Shown here: positions 33,051 to 44,800 of the stretch, in pieces
Position numbering within the stretch: the first letter of the stretch is position 1
Layout of the letters: each line of letters starts with the position of its first letter
From: Cladopsammia gracilis
Lineage: Eukaryota > Cnidaria > Anthozoa > Scleractinia > Dendrophylliidae
DNA: 64,000 nt
Direction: 5' to 3'
NCBI GenBank assembly: GCA_022457155.1
Contig: JAJGOT010000089.1
Location: forward strand, 953,501-1,017,500
Notes under the pieces: generated by a model
Told to the model about the DNA's origin: nothing
The model's input: the letters and a program-made list of their open reading frames with translations, nothing else
Databases searched by the model: none
Made by a program: the position numbers and the translations under genes

Positions 33051-33150
33051 GTCATTTGACAACTAAAGCGGTACAACGCATGCGTGTGTCAAACGCTTCG
33101 TTGAAAATAACAGAGCCGCGGCAACTTGAGGAGATAACTGTTGGAAAAAA
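33050..33150 (+). promoter_or_regulatory. Upstream region of LDAH with NRF1-like palindrome
   Basis: ACGCATGCGT at 33076-33085 resembles the NRF1 consensus GCGCATGCGC, 65 bp before the LDAH start codon. No TATA box is evident. Assignment rests on motif resemblance and position. Confidence 0.3.
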
Positions 33151-36100
33151 ATGTTCGCCGAAGCAATGAATAATAATTTTAATTCACCCGTGAAACATGA
33201 AATTGCCCTTATCAACGGAGTAGCTACAAGAATTGCCAGCGCGAGATCAACCGAAGAAAATCTATGCATTGTTGTTATTCCAGGGAACCCCGGCGGAATC
33301 GGATTTTATGACATATTTATTTCGACGATATTCCAAGCGGGAAAAGGAAAATATTCCGTTTACGGTGTTTCGCACGCAGGTAAGGTTAAAAATTTACTAA
33401 CACAAAGTAACTAGCATGAAAATAAACTAGTTCTTGTTCATTAATATCGCCGAAAAGTCTTTCAGTAAGCTTAAATAAAACAAACCTTGAAATGCTTTGA
33501 TCTCGATCGAAGTTCTAATGTTTACTAATTTTTTTCTCCATTGAGTAAATTTCTTAATTTTGAGTGTATGTTTTGATTATTTCAAATATATTTCCATCTA
33601 TAATCGACGAGATTTTGTGAGAATTAAGCAAGATTTTTTATAACTATCGAATCGCTGCGTTTTACGAATACATGAAGATAACACAAAAATTTGAATGGGA
33701 CCATCTGCTCCTAGAAGACTCGCATAGGCCATGATACGAGCAAAAAAATTTTCAAACAAAAACCCACAATTGCTATAAACGCTACGCCATTCTTTGATTT
33801 TGCACCTCGAAGAATTTTAGGCATTAAAACTCAAACAAATTTCACAACGACAGAAAACCCGTCATCGTTATCGTAAATACGAAAACACGATTTGTATTTT
33901 TTATTGCAGAAATCTATTCCCTCATTATTAATTGATTTCCGGAAACCTGAATGCGATTGTCTAAAAAATGTCACAAATTTTAAAACATTTTGTTTTCGAA
34001 TCAGTTTATTCGTTCTATTTAAGGTTACAGGGTACCTTCGGGGGTGTCTCCAGTATAACAGCTCTAGCGTCTTAAGATTACACTTAATATACCTAAACCC
34101 AGATATCAAATTATAGCTTATAGAGCTGGCTATCTAAATGTGGAAACCATTTGGTAATAAAATGAATTGTCGAATTTTTTACGACGTCTAAATTCGAACG
34201 TTCGAATCAGCTTTAAAACGCTATAACTCAAAGCGATTATTTTATTTTGCTAATTTGATTTGTTCTCGGATTTCCGGACACGAAGCGCTAAAAAAACGTG
34301 TCGGCGATTTCCCATATTCAATTGCAGTGAAAAGTTACAGAATATTTTCGAAAAGGGAAGAAAAAAAATTAGAATGATCGCACTGAAATAGCTCTTGACG
34401 AAAAAGTTTTCGGAATTAAGAAATTCGCCGACACGTTTTTTTTGATTATATGTTAGCCTAGCTTCTGTCCAAATTTAAGGAAAATCGAACAAATTCCCTT
34501 TGAGTTGTAGCTCTTTAAAGTGTCCCCAACAAGCGAAATATTAACTTTGAGAAAACGGCGCTTAAAAAAACAGATCGCTTAATAAACAAACTCCGCTCAC
34601 AAAAGTTATACCGTCATTTCTCTGTCAATTTTCACTATTTTTCGATAATTTTTTTTCTGGATAAAAGTTCATCCTGTAAACTTTATTTTAACGCCAAAAC
34701 AAATTTTTCAATAAATTTTCGATCTGAAGGTACACTGTAACCTTAAATTTCCATTTATATTTTTTACTTCCAATAGTTACTGAATTCAAAATTGGAAAAA
34801 GGGACGATATATATTAAAAAGCACTGCTCTGTAGATTTAATTTCAGTGACAAAACTTGAGGATTTTATCCACAGCCTGGGACTCAAAATGTTCCGCAAAA
34901 AGCCACCTTAGCTTGTACAGCACAATGAACAGTAGCTAGCGGCACGGAAAATACAAATTATACTCTCATTTAAGATTTCAACCACAGACTCCAAAGTTAG
35001 AACCTGACCTTGTGTAGTATTGAGGAGCACTTTTAAATACTTTTGTGATTCTATTTTCAGTGCCAGTTAAACGTTTTCTATATTTTGGATAAATTGAGTG
35101 TTTTAACAAAGACCAACAAAAGGTCTATAAAATCACTAAGTTATAAACAAGCTACAAACGTGACTGTGTACATCAGGCCCGGGTTGTTCAAACGGTGGAT
35201 AGCCGGCTATCCACCGGATAAATCACTATCCAGCAGATAACACAAAGGATTTTATTAATACTTATCCACTGGATAGTGATTTATCCGATGGATAGCGCTA
35301 TCCACTTTTTAAACAACCGGGGCCAGTACTTTCAGAGCCATGTGAAGACCAATCCGTAACTAAGCAATTTTCAATTGAGTGTCGTAAAACCAAAACCAAA
35401 GTAATTACTCTGACCAATCATAGCAGTCGTAAACAATCCAATGAACCAATCAGAGCTCGAAGCAATTACATGTCGGCGGCGCCAAGCGCGGGAAAACGCG
35501 TGCGAGCAAGTCACGATTGGTTTTAATTTTACTTCTGATTGGCCGAGAAAGTGGCGCGAGATTTTTTAGCCAATCACAAAGCGTACCAATGAAAAACCAA
35601 AGCAATTGTTTAATTACTTTTCACACTCAATTGAAAACTGCTCTATAGAGTATTATACTATGACTAATAGTTCTAGTTCCAGTGAATATTAGAGCGGTTT
35701 TCAATTGAGTGTCGTAAACCAAAACCAAAGTAATTACTCTGACCAATCACAGAACTCGCAGACAATCCGATGAACCAATCAGAACTCGAAGCAAATACAT
35801 GCAGCCGGCGCCAAGCGCGGGAAAACGCGTGCGAGCAAATCACGATTGGTTTTGGTTTTACCTCTGATTGGTTGAGAAAATGGCGCGAGATTTTTTAGCC
35901 AATCACAAAGCGTAGCAATGCAATTACGAAATTACTTTCGACACTCAATTGAAAACTGCTCTATATGCAGTTCATTGTTCATCGCATAATACCGAAATTT
36001 GTAATTAAACCTGCGAAGTTTCATAAAAATTCGTTACAAACTTGCGGAAATATGAAAGCCCAAAGAAATGCACGCCAGGGGTACGCCACTTGTCCCCAGA

Positions 36101-38219
36101 GTCCTCTCTTAGCCGCCGAAGCCTGGGCACAAGGCGGCTCCGGCTGTTAAAAGGGGCAGGCAGGATGCGCGCTGTCTTCATTCTCAGTCATCCGACCGCA
36201 AGAACCCGGTGTCACGATAAAAATGTGGAGAACGACAGAAATACGTAAAAAAAAGAAAGGTCCGTTAAAAATACGGTTTTTACTTTGAGAGTTCAAAGTT
36301 TATAACTTTTTCCAGCGTCTGTGAGTTTCAGTTACTAAATTATTTTTCGACTTTACGGGTGACACTGTCCCACGGAAATCACATATTTTCGCTTAGCTCA
36401 TTTCCATGTTATATCGCCAAATGCTACTAAATATACCACGAAATTGGATAAAAAGATTTTATAGAGCAAAACAGAAGCAGTAGTTTGGAGATAAAGGATC
36501 GAAGTGGATTACAGTTCATCAAATTTGATTTCTTGACAGGCGGTCAAGAAATCAAAATTGCCATTCTTGTGGAATTTTGATTTTTTTAGGCATCGATTTG
36601 TTTTTTAAAGTTTCACTGATTAAGTACCTTCGCTCATAATTTACCTTAAAATACTAGGCATAGTGTCTTTAATATAAGTTTATGCATTATTATTAGGCAT
36701 CTAGGTTTATATTTTATAGTCTAATTTATAGTCTTTTAATATATGTTTTTATATTAATTATTTAATTTTTTTTTTCTTTTTTGGAGGGTATGTCTTAGTA
36801 TGGGAATTTGGTTTCCCCCTACTACCGTCCTGTTAACCATTTTTGTATTTTTGTTCGATTGTATGTTAGTATTAGTTCATTTGTATCAGTTATGTATGGT
36901 TACGAACTGTGATTAAAGATTAAAGAGAATGGGGGCAACGCTTGTCAGTTGGCATAAATTTCTTTCTAAATATTGGTAAATTTCGGCTCTATTTCCAGGA
37001 TTTTATGGCAGATGTTTGCAAAACTTTGCAGGTTTACTAAATTTGGTAAGTCAAATCGATTGAGTGGTCATTCAATTAGTGTCGAAATTCCGCGATTGCT
37101 GTGGTTTTGCATTGCTACGCTTTGTGATTGGCTAAAACATCTCGCGCCATTTTCTCAGCCAATCAGAAGTAAAACCAATCGTGACAGGCTTCCACGCGTT
37201 TTCCCGCGCTTAGCGCCGGCTACATGTATTTGCTTCGACTTCTGATTGGTTCATTGGATTGCGACGTCTGCTGTGATTGGCCAGAGTTATTACTTTGTTT
37301 ATGGTTTTACGACACCGAATTGAAAACCGCTATAACAGCACTAAAAATTGCAATTTTGCGTGACATCGGTTAACAGGTCTGTTCGAATTTGAACTCCCGT
37401 CAATTACTTGACCTTAATTCCCTTTTGATTTCGTCCCCAGGTCATGCACAGGTCGACGAACCAAGCGGTCCATGCAAATGCAAATCCAATAAACACTGGG
37501 ACCAGGAACAACCATCCTCGTTCACTCTCAACGATCAAATAGAACACAAACTCGCTTTCCTGGCTTACTATGTCCCCGCGCATTCCAAAGTAATCCTTGT
37601 GGGACACTCCATTGGAGCGTACATAACGTTGGAAATGCTGAAACGCTACCACGACAAGGAAAAAGTTCTCAAATGCGTTTTGCTTTTTCCAACGATCGAG
37701 CGCGTGGATTCCGCGCCGAGCGGCAAATTCTGGAAGTTTATTTGCCATTATCTGCATTGGCCGTTTCTTATGGGAACGGCGGCAGCTTCTTTTTTGCCTT
37801 CGATCGTTCAGAGGTGGGCAATTGGTTGGTGGATGTATTTAAACGAAGTCGAGAACAAGGAAAGTATCAAAAAGGCGGCACAGTCTATGCTGGATTATTC
37901 CACTGTTGATAACATGCTAGAGATCGGTCGTCAGCTTACCATGATAAAAGAACTAGACTACGAGTGCATCCGGTTAAACCTGGATAAACTGGTTTTCTTC
38001 TACGGGTTGGGAGACCCGTGGGTGCCACAGGGATACTACGAGGATATGAAAGAGAGGTTCCCGGATGGAGACATCAAGCTGTCACGTGATAAGGACATTA
38101 GGCATGCGTTTGTGTTGGATACCTCTGAAAAGGTGGCAAAGATGGTATGGGAGTGGATCGAACAACATATGAGCGAGGAGGAGTTCGACGACACAGTGGA
38201 AACCGTCGAACCTCATTAG
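33151..38219 (+). CDS. LDAH: Lipid droplet-associated hydrolase (C2orf43 family), complete, 335 aa... two coding exons
   Basis: Exons 33151-33379 and 37441-38219; phase-1 junction; 336 codons with stop (about 335 aa; the human protein is close to 325). This is an alpha/beta-hydrolase of lipid-droplet and ER membranes; sterol-ester hydrolase activity has been reported for the family but is debated. Family landmarks in order: IPGNPGGIGFY (about residues 43-53, oxyanion side), VSHAGH spanning the splice site, NDQIEHKLAFL, the nucleophile elbow GHSIG (Ser133), LLFPTIERV, YGLGDPWVPQGYYEDM (catalytic Asp) and RHAFVLD (catalytic His). All three triad residues are present, so the enzyme should be active. 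A hydrophobic stretch after the elbow fits membrane attachment. The 4-kb intron is packed with repeats, and a tRNA-like element is inserted just after the stop codon. Confidence 0.94.
34018..34747. mobile_element. TTTAAGGTTACAG inverted-repeat element, about 730 bp
   Basis: Ends TTTAAGGTTACAGGGTACCT and AGGTACACTGTAACCTTAAA. Has ACACGAAGCGCTAAAAAAAC and CGACACGTTTTTTTTGA segments inside, no ORF. In the LDAH intron. Confidence 0.8.
34840..35045 (-). repeat. Two diverged monomers of the TCATTTGAATGGTCAC repeat family
   Basis: Marks: GGATTTTATCCACAGCCTGGG, CTTGTACAGCACAATGAACAG and a second CAACCACAGACTCCAAAGTT. Weak copies of the array at 3240-3660. Confidence 0.5.
35176..35325. mobile_element. 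Hairpin MITE, about 150 bp
   Basis: Left GGGTTGTTCAAACGGTGGAT and right ATCCACTTTTTAAACAACC with matching CCGGATAAATCACTATCCA / TGGATAGTGATTTATCCGA inner arms; nearly a full palindrome. Confidence 0.9.
35362..35646 (+). mobile_element. CCAAT/E2F-bearing MITE, copy 4
   Basis: Contains TCAATTGAGTGTCGTAAAAC, GCGCGGGAAAACGCG and ACACTCAATTGAAAACTGCT. Separated by about 45 bp from copy 5. Confidence 0.9.
35690..35964 (+). mobile_element. CCAAT/E2F-bearing MITE, copy 5 (best copy)
   Basis: 275 bp with inverted ends TAGAGCGGTTTTCAATTGAG and TCAATTGAAAACTGCTCTA. CCAAT boxes at 35743, 35775 and 35899 and inverted ATTGG at 35845 and 35867; E2F-like GCGCGGGAAAA at 35815-35825. No coding capacity. Confidence 0.92.
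36358..36676. mobile_element. GGGACACTGTCCC-family element, copy 2
   Basis: Starts GGGTGACACTGTCCCACGG; shares CATGTTATATCGCCAAATG and TGGATAAAAAGATTTTATAG with 18039-18396. The right end is uncertain. Confidence 0.55.
36700..36935 (+). mobile_element. Possible LINE 3' end with (GATTAAA)n tail
   Basis: GTTACGAACTGTGATTAAAG followed by ATTAAAGAG resembles a LINE 3' terminus with a short tandem tail. No coding remains. Confidence 0.35.
37061..37332 (-). mobile_element. CCAAT/E2F-bearing MITE, copy 6
   Basis: Inverted copy with CACGCGTTTTCCCGCGCTTAG and four ATTGG boxes; ends 108 bp before LDAH exon 2. Confidence 0.88.
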
Positions 38220-38222
38220 CAG

Positions 38223-38525
38223 CTATTCTCAGGGACACCTTATTGAGACTTCTATAACGGTATAACTGGTTAGCTTTCAGTTGAGGTTAGGGGCAGCAGT
38301 TTATATGGTTAGATTTAGGATTAAGCAACCCGAGAAGCTAGGTGGTACAGTGGTACGGTAGGCTATGTAAGCCTAAGCCTAGCCGAGGTCACAGGTTCAA
38401 TCCTGAGTGGAGATTTTATGTTTTCTTTTTTTACACTTAAAGTGTCGACATTACGTTATATAAGTCTCAATAAGGTATCCGACGTCCTTCTGGACGGTAT
38501 GATTTAGGCACAACCTATTCTCAGG
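38223..38525 (+). mobile_element. tRNA-like element in the LDAH 3' UTR, with 11-bp target duplication, copy 2
   Basis: CTATTCTCAGG at 38223-38233 and 38515-38525 flanks the element 38234-38514. A box TGGTACAGTGG 38343-38353 and B box GGTTCAATCC 38394-38403, 40 bp apart as in a tRNA gene, then a T run near 38425. The right end GGTATGATTTAGGCACAAC matches copy 1; the left end is shortened by about 30 bp. Begins four bases after the LDAH stop codon. Confidence 0.85.
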
Positions 38526-38610
38526 CCACAATTTGTATTTGGCACTGAAAAGCCCCTTTGGGGAAGTGGTCAATAAACGTATGTATGTATGTATGTATGT
38601 ATGTATTTAA
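38526..38610 (+). other. Candidate LDAH 3' end or LINE tail with (ATGT)n
   Basis: AGTGGTCAATAAACG (AATAAA at about 38573) precedes a (TATG)n tract at 38580-38606. It may serve as the LDAH poly(A) signal. The form CCCCTTTGGGGAAGTGG plus a tetranucleotide tail also suggests a LINE 3' end. Confidence 0.4.
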
Positions 38611-39620
38611 TAATCGGTACTTTAACAGCAATCACGTCTCGGCATATTGAAGACGTTATTTTTATTTTAAAAGCTACAAGTATGACTAGAATATGTAATA
38701 CCTATACAATAACATCCCGTATCAAACAGAATATCACAAACGCTGCGAGGTAGATTTTATATCTGAGGATAATACAAAACATACAGATACAGCTTACTGA
38801 TACCTCTGCATGAGAAACTAGTATCGAAATATATATCAATAAATAATAATTTTTGGCAGGAGTGCATCACCGGAGGAGTGCGTTCTTTACGTCCACGTAA
38901 GGCTATTTTTAGAACAGTTTTCAAGGGTTGTTTTGGACAGGAACTCTTTCCGTTAAAAGAAATAACTATTGGGATTACATTTTGCTATGCGTTGAATGGA
39001 AACTACACCAAGACATAACGGGATCCTCCGTGCTAAAAATAGCCTTTGTAAAAAGAAAGCTTCACGAATAACGTGGTTTCTCCCAGTGATGGTCTTCTGA
39101 ACTCCTCAAATAGTGCATGTCGGTGAATATCTGTAATTTTTTAAGTCTGCAAAAACAATAAATATAACATTTTGTACGTATTCCTTGCTAATCGAGCTTA
39201 ACATTGAATTCCATAACTGATTTAGTCTGCAATTGATTATAACTGGACTCAGAGCGATACATGCGAGCTGAGCTCGTTTGGGATCTCGCCTTGCTCTGTG
39301 GGTTTTTCCTCCCACCATAAAAACTACTCATTTCTCAATTCCATTTTTATCTATATACAGTGCATTTGCATAAAAACTATTTGTGATTGATGGAGTTTCC
39401 TAAGTGAATATCACAACAGAGATAGTACTGACAAAGTTTTGGATAAAAAAAAAATGCTTCTTCCATACTTTTTTAAAACCATTTTTCATTTTTTTCCAGA
39501 CTCAACCTTCATGAAAGAGACAAAACTCCATACTTTCTAGACTGTAAAAACTCTGTCACGAATTTAAGAATTCGAATCATTCTTTGGTTGAGCTAGATAA
39601 GGGGAGAGGGATTCAGTTTC
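38611..39620. other. Intergenic stretch without recognised feature
   Basis: AT-rich DNA with a short complementary pair (AAGGCTATTTTTAG at 38901, CTAAAAATAGCCTTT at 39034), suggesting a small element of about 150-190 bp. No gene seen. Confidence 0.4.
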
Positions 39621-39625
39621 GGGGA

Positions 39626-40430
39626 GAAGGGGGGGCTTCTATATAAAAATGACGGGGGGGGGTGACCATTGTATCGTTTAGGGGGGTAAAATTTGTCGAT
39701 TGGTAATGCTTTGGGTACTAAACTCTAAAATGACCACAGTTAGAATTATCGCGGTACCTTTTTGGGTATTGAGCCGAAAAATATGACAGAATACCGTATT
39801 TCCTCGGATAGCTGTCCCTCGATTAATCGCCCCCTATCCCCTATCCCTTCCCCTTTCTTTCACATCCCGCCAGTCAAGTTAAAAATTCCCTTCTTGTATT
39901 GGAAAAAATCGTTACAATTACAGAAAAGTAACAAAAGCACAGGTTTCATATAGTTTTTCTATAGTGACGTTCGTGTATTTGACTCTTTCCTTTATTTCTT
40001 GGAGCTCTCCAACAAGCACATTGGCACGTTAGTACTTCCAATGAGCAATCTTTGAAATAATCGCCCCCTCGATTAAACGCCTCCACTCCAATAATCGCCC
40101 CTTTTGGAGTAAAAAAATAATAATTGCCCGCGGCTATTATTCGAGGAAATACGGCATGACAATTAGTCGAAATATTGGCCATAAATAAATCTGCCCTTTG
40201 CCGTAGTGCCAGCCTTGCATTCAGTTTTGTATTTTCACATTCAAGTGACGCCTGGCACGAAATCTTTCACAAGGAAGATCCGGCAACTACCAGTAAGTTT
40301 AATTTCTGCGTCGCGTGGACCTCTGCATTCAAAGGTTTTTCTATTTTATAATTGGTACTACGTAAGGTGAAAATGAATTTGAGTCGCACCCAAAAACGAG
40401 ATTTTTATATGGGAGGCACTCTCCCGGCCC
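39626..40430 (-). mobile_element. CCTAAAAGGTAC-family element split by later insertions
   Basis: The family's ends are at 39630-39790 (TCTATATAAAAATGACGGGG) and 40345-40430 (TTTTATATGGGAGGCACTC). Between them lie the hairpin element 39793-40154 and about 190 bp of other DNA. Confidence 0.65.
39793..40154. mobile_element. ACCGTATTTCCTCG inverted-repeat element
   Basis: Ends ACCGTATTTCCTCGGATAGC and ATTATTCGAGGAAATACGGC; interior has repeated ATTAATCGCCCC / AATAATCGCCCC motifs. Confidence 0.85.
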
Positions 40431-40689
40431 GGGGGGGGGGGGGGGGGTTCGGTTGTGTGCACGTGCCGTGTGCATTTTGGTACATTTCTAATCCGCCCTT
40501 TGCAAGATAGATAGATTTAAGTAGTTCCTCTTTTTACGTGGAGTCGGAGTCTTCTCCGCTGTTAAACCGCGCAAATCTATGGCCGGGCGTACGGCGTCCT
40601 GCAAAAAAGAGATCCAACTTAATTGGTGGTTTCATACTAGGGATCTAAGTACATCCCAAGCAGTGGCGGATGTGGAGGAGGGTTCCCGA

Positions 40690-40930
40690 GGGAGCGGGGG
40701 TGGCCCCCTTATCTGGCAAAAAAGTCTTAGGTCCTATGGGCCGAAAAGTCTCTAACATTTTCATTCGTCCGCCCCCCCCCCCCCCGCCCCCCCGCCCCTC
40801 ATTCACTCTACCCCCCTCCCCCGCCCCTTATTGACTCCAGGGTCCCTCTCACCCACACCTTATTTACTCCCTGGAGCGCTCCAGGGGATGGGAAGAAGAG
40901 AGACCCTGGGAACGAGGTTGGGTCGATCAC
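40690..40930. repeat. C/G-rich low-complexity region
   Basis: Long C runs (40771-40798) with CCCCCGCCCC words, then GGGAACGAGGTTGG, a tail also seen at 9660-9672. Confidence 0.6.
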
Positions 40931-41039
40931 CGATCGCGTATTTGCTTGCCCGCTCGACTATCGAGAGAGGGACTTGCAGTCTAGTGTATTGAGAAACCAA
41001 CTAACATCTTAGAGGGCACAGTGTACTGAAACACTAGTT

Positions 41040-41205
41040 AGAATCTGGTCTTCTATTTTTAATGTCACGCCACTTCACGTCACGTCATATCACGTACCTT
41101 AACGTAACGTAACGTCACGTCACGATACGTCAAGTCACGCCACTTTACGTAGCGTAACCTCGTCACGTAACGTAACCTAACGTCACGCCACTTCACGTCA
41201 TGAGG
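41040..41205 (+). repeat. ACGT-rich short tandem tract
   Basis: About twenty-five ACGT words in 5-bp phase (CACGT, AACGT), such as AACGTAACGTAACGTCACGT. Palindromic words make it look alike on both strands. Confidence 0.85.
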
Positions 41206-41584
41206 TATTCTACGCTTTGTTTGCAAAGCAGATCTTTGAATTACACAGTTTTATTGTAAAGATATTGCAGCTCTCCAAAGCGAAGCAAACTGGTCTCACC
41301 TTGTCTTGGTTCCCAGTCCGTCTCGCTCCCGCTCTCCAGTGGTGCCCTGGTCCATGGCCGACCCCCTCCTAGCTCAGGGGACCTCACTCGGTCATAATTG
41401 AACTTCCGTCTAAATCGAAGACAGTAAGAATCAAATTAGCCTATCCATGCCGAAGAAACAGAACGGTAAAGTGAAGTCTTGACGAGCCAAGTAGCCCAGC
41501 AACTACCGGAGCTTAACCCGAGTTCTATAGCATGAAGTGACTGAAGGTATTACTACTCCCCCCCCCCCTGGATGGGATGCTAGT

Positions 41585-41800
41585 TGATAATAAGGTGGGT
41601 CTGAACCGACCGATCCGAAGGTCGGTGACTCGGTAGTTCAAGGCCAAGTCTCTGCCGTCGTGTTGTTTTGTTTCCTTAGACAAGAAACGTTGCTCCACGT
41701 TTCCGTCAGGTTCGTTTAACCAGTGACATAATGACCGACCATGCAATAGAGGGGGGGGGGGGGGGGGGGAGGGGGCGGGGGGAATGGAGTCATAAAACTC
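41585..41800 (+). mobile_element. tRNA-derived SINE, degraded copy
   Basis: CCGATCCGAAGGTCGGTGAC, TAGTTCAAGGCC and CAAGTCTCTGCCGTCGTGTT match the SINE of 45549-45860. It is followed by a G tract (41751-41769) and then GCTTCACGCTATACAGAACC, the SINE tail. Confidence 0.65.
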
Positions 41801-41897
41801 TTAGTTGCTTCACGCTATACAGAACCCGAGTTAATTTTAACGAAATTTGCAAAAGCTTTGAGACGATGTATGTATGTTTAAAAAGCGAGGAATATTA

Positions 41898-44800
41898 TTA
41901 AAGACGAACACTTGGCATTACATCATTGTCGGATGAATATCCATCGAACTTCCAAGACTTCTGCTGTCGTCCTGAGTACACCAGGTCACTACGGCTCGAG
42001 GAAGCCGTTGGAGGCCTGGAACTATCCGGGGGGTCATCCGTATGATCAGTGAAAGATCCTCCTCTGGAAAGGAAAACAAGAACAGATTACAATATGCAGA
42101 GACAACGAACAGTAGTCAGCGGTTTCTTGTATTGCATTAACATATTCTCATTATTGAGATGGCACTAGCTTGCAATGGAGGCTCAAAAAAGAGGGGGGAT
42201 ATCATTAAAATATTTGCATGTGAAAAGATTGTCCCGCATGAGCCTCGACTGCAGGCTAGTTCCAGTTTAATGCCGAGAATACGAATATTGTCTATTATAA
42301 TTCAACACATTGATACACCACCCAAACATGGTCAAAAAGTTATCGATATACGCTATGTCTACATGACGTATATCCAACTATGACGTATATCCAACTATGA
42401 CGTATATCCAACTATGGCGGTTAATTTTAGGCGATATCACGCAAGCTTAAAGTGCCCATAACCTACTTTTTTTTTATTTTTTATCTGAAACGAAACATTA
42501 CTACAGGAGCTTCCGTGAAAAAATTTTGCGATTAAATTAAAATGTGATTTTTTTAGATTTTTTTTAAAACGTTTAAATTTTTCGCCATTTTGGCACACCA
42601 TTTGCATTAGTCTCCTCTCGGTCCCTCTTGGTTAACAAAGGATCCTTGACGTGGATTAAGGAACACGTGACTTCAAACAAAGGAACAAGTAACTTCAAAC
42701 AAAGGAACTGTGACGTAGATTAAGGAACATGTGAGCCCGTTGGCCTTCTTAACGGCGGGACGGGTATACGCCGCAAAAAAATAGGATTTTGAAGATTTGA
42801 AATATTCATAAAAAATTCGCGTTTTGTGCAAAGCGCGAAATTGTTTCGCTGAGGTTCCTTGTGTCATGTTTACATTCGGATGAGAAAATAAAAAAATTAA
42901 GCGTTATGGGCACTTTAATTGTCACACGCAGCATTCTTATGTGCACTTTGGAAGATTTTCAGACACACAATGACAACAAATAATAAGAGCAGCCCATTTT
43001 GAAGCAAAGTCTTTGTTATACGCCCTAAGTATCCTCCAATACTCGGCATGGTAAATACTCAAACTTTCTTCAAAATCATAAGCCCTACCCTCCTCGAAGA
43101 GAATACCTTTAAAAGAATATAAACCCGCGGCTCAAGTTCAATTCCAAAGTAGATCAGTTGTACAAAACCGTCCAGTACGTTGATGAGGTCTTAGGTCACA
43201 TCAGGTTCCCGAAAATATGGGTTCGATAAAATCCGTCCAAAGAGTAAAAACAAATCCAGCCCTACCTAAACATGTGCTTTCCTTTCATTGGCGATCTTGT
43301 CGAGCTTTGCCACATATGTTGTCCTTTTCGCGGGCTGGAATCACCTACGAATGAAGCATTAAAGCTCGCATGAAATCTTTATAATTACACATAAACCGAA
43401 AATTATAGAGCTCGAAATTGCTGTTACATTATTTTGTGGTTTAATCACCTCTTTTATGCACTTATATTGTTTGATCAGGAGACAACATTTGCGCAAACGT
43501 GTTTCGTCTGGCTTATATCAAAACTACCTCGTGAAGTAGTTTCAATCGTGCTCAGAGTAAAAATGTTTCGATCATGATTAAAGCAATGCGCCGCCTGATG
43601 TGAACACTTCACATCTGGCATTGAAAACACCAGGCATTGAAAATATGTTTCATTCGTGATCAGACTAAACATGTTTCGCCCAAGTGTGAACCCAGCATCA
43701 GTCCGTTAAGCCTGCTTCCCAAATGCTACAGACATGGCTGCGGCACACAAACTTGCCATGTCAAATTTCTAATGTGGTGTTGCTCTCAAGGACGGATGCT
43801 TACAAGAAATTTAATTGGAATGTGGAAACGGAGATGACATATATTAAGCAGTCATTAATATGCTTACTTTCTGAATCAAATCCTGAAGGCCACACAGGAG
43901 GCCTGTTTAGCCCGGTCTGCAGGGAAAAAAACAAAGAAAGAATAATTTAGACCCCATAATGAACAACCAATCAGATCATTACACAAAAACGTGCAAACGG
44001 TGCCAAGCGCGGAAAACACGTAATCGGTACCAAGCGCGGGAAAACATGTAAGCGATGCTAAGCGCGGGAAAACATGCAACCGGTGCCAAGCGCGGGAAAA
44101 CAGGTAACCGATAACATGCACGGTATTGTTTTGGCTTGTGATTGGTTGCATGAAAATACAGTGCTTTCTGATTGGCTGGGCAAGTTAAAGGAGTTTTTTT
44201 TAGCCAATTATATAAAGCAAACGCAAAAACCCAAACCGAACATTTCCAAAACATTAAAACGACAAAGAAATAAAGCCAGTCATATAAAAGCAAGCGAGTC
44301 AATAAAAGCCTTACCGTACTTCCAACTTGAGATACACTGTCAAAATTATCATCAACTGTGAAAGAAGACAGCACTTTGTTAGTATGTCATTGTTGTTTCA
44401 AAGGTGAATCAGTTTTAAATGCGATATATTCGTATGGTAAAGTTGCACACGAGCTACATGTGGCCCACGCGGCCGGAGCTTAACCTGGTTTCTGTAGCAC
44501 GAAGCAGCTAGGAATATTGCTACTCTCCCCCCTGGATGGGATGCTAGTACATCATAGGGTGACCTGGTTTATATACTATGAAGTGACTAGGAGTATTACT
44601 ACTCCCCCCTGGATGGGATGCTAGTCCATCACAGGGTGACCTGGTTTATATACTATGAAGTGACTAGGAGTATTACTACTCCCCCCTGGATGGGATGCTA
44701 GTCCATCACAGGGTGACCTGGTTTATATACTATGAAGTGACTAGGAGTATTACTACTCCCCCCTGGATGGGATGCTAGTCCATCACAGGGTGACCTGGTT

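Noticed and set aside
37404..37757. 117-codon minus-strand ORF over LDAH exon 2
   Set aside because: Antisense shadow of the LDAH coding exon.
41040..41205. CRISPR-like array
   Set aside because: Short 5-bp words without unique spacers, in a eukaryotic intergenic region.
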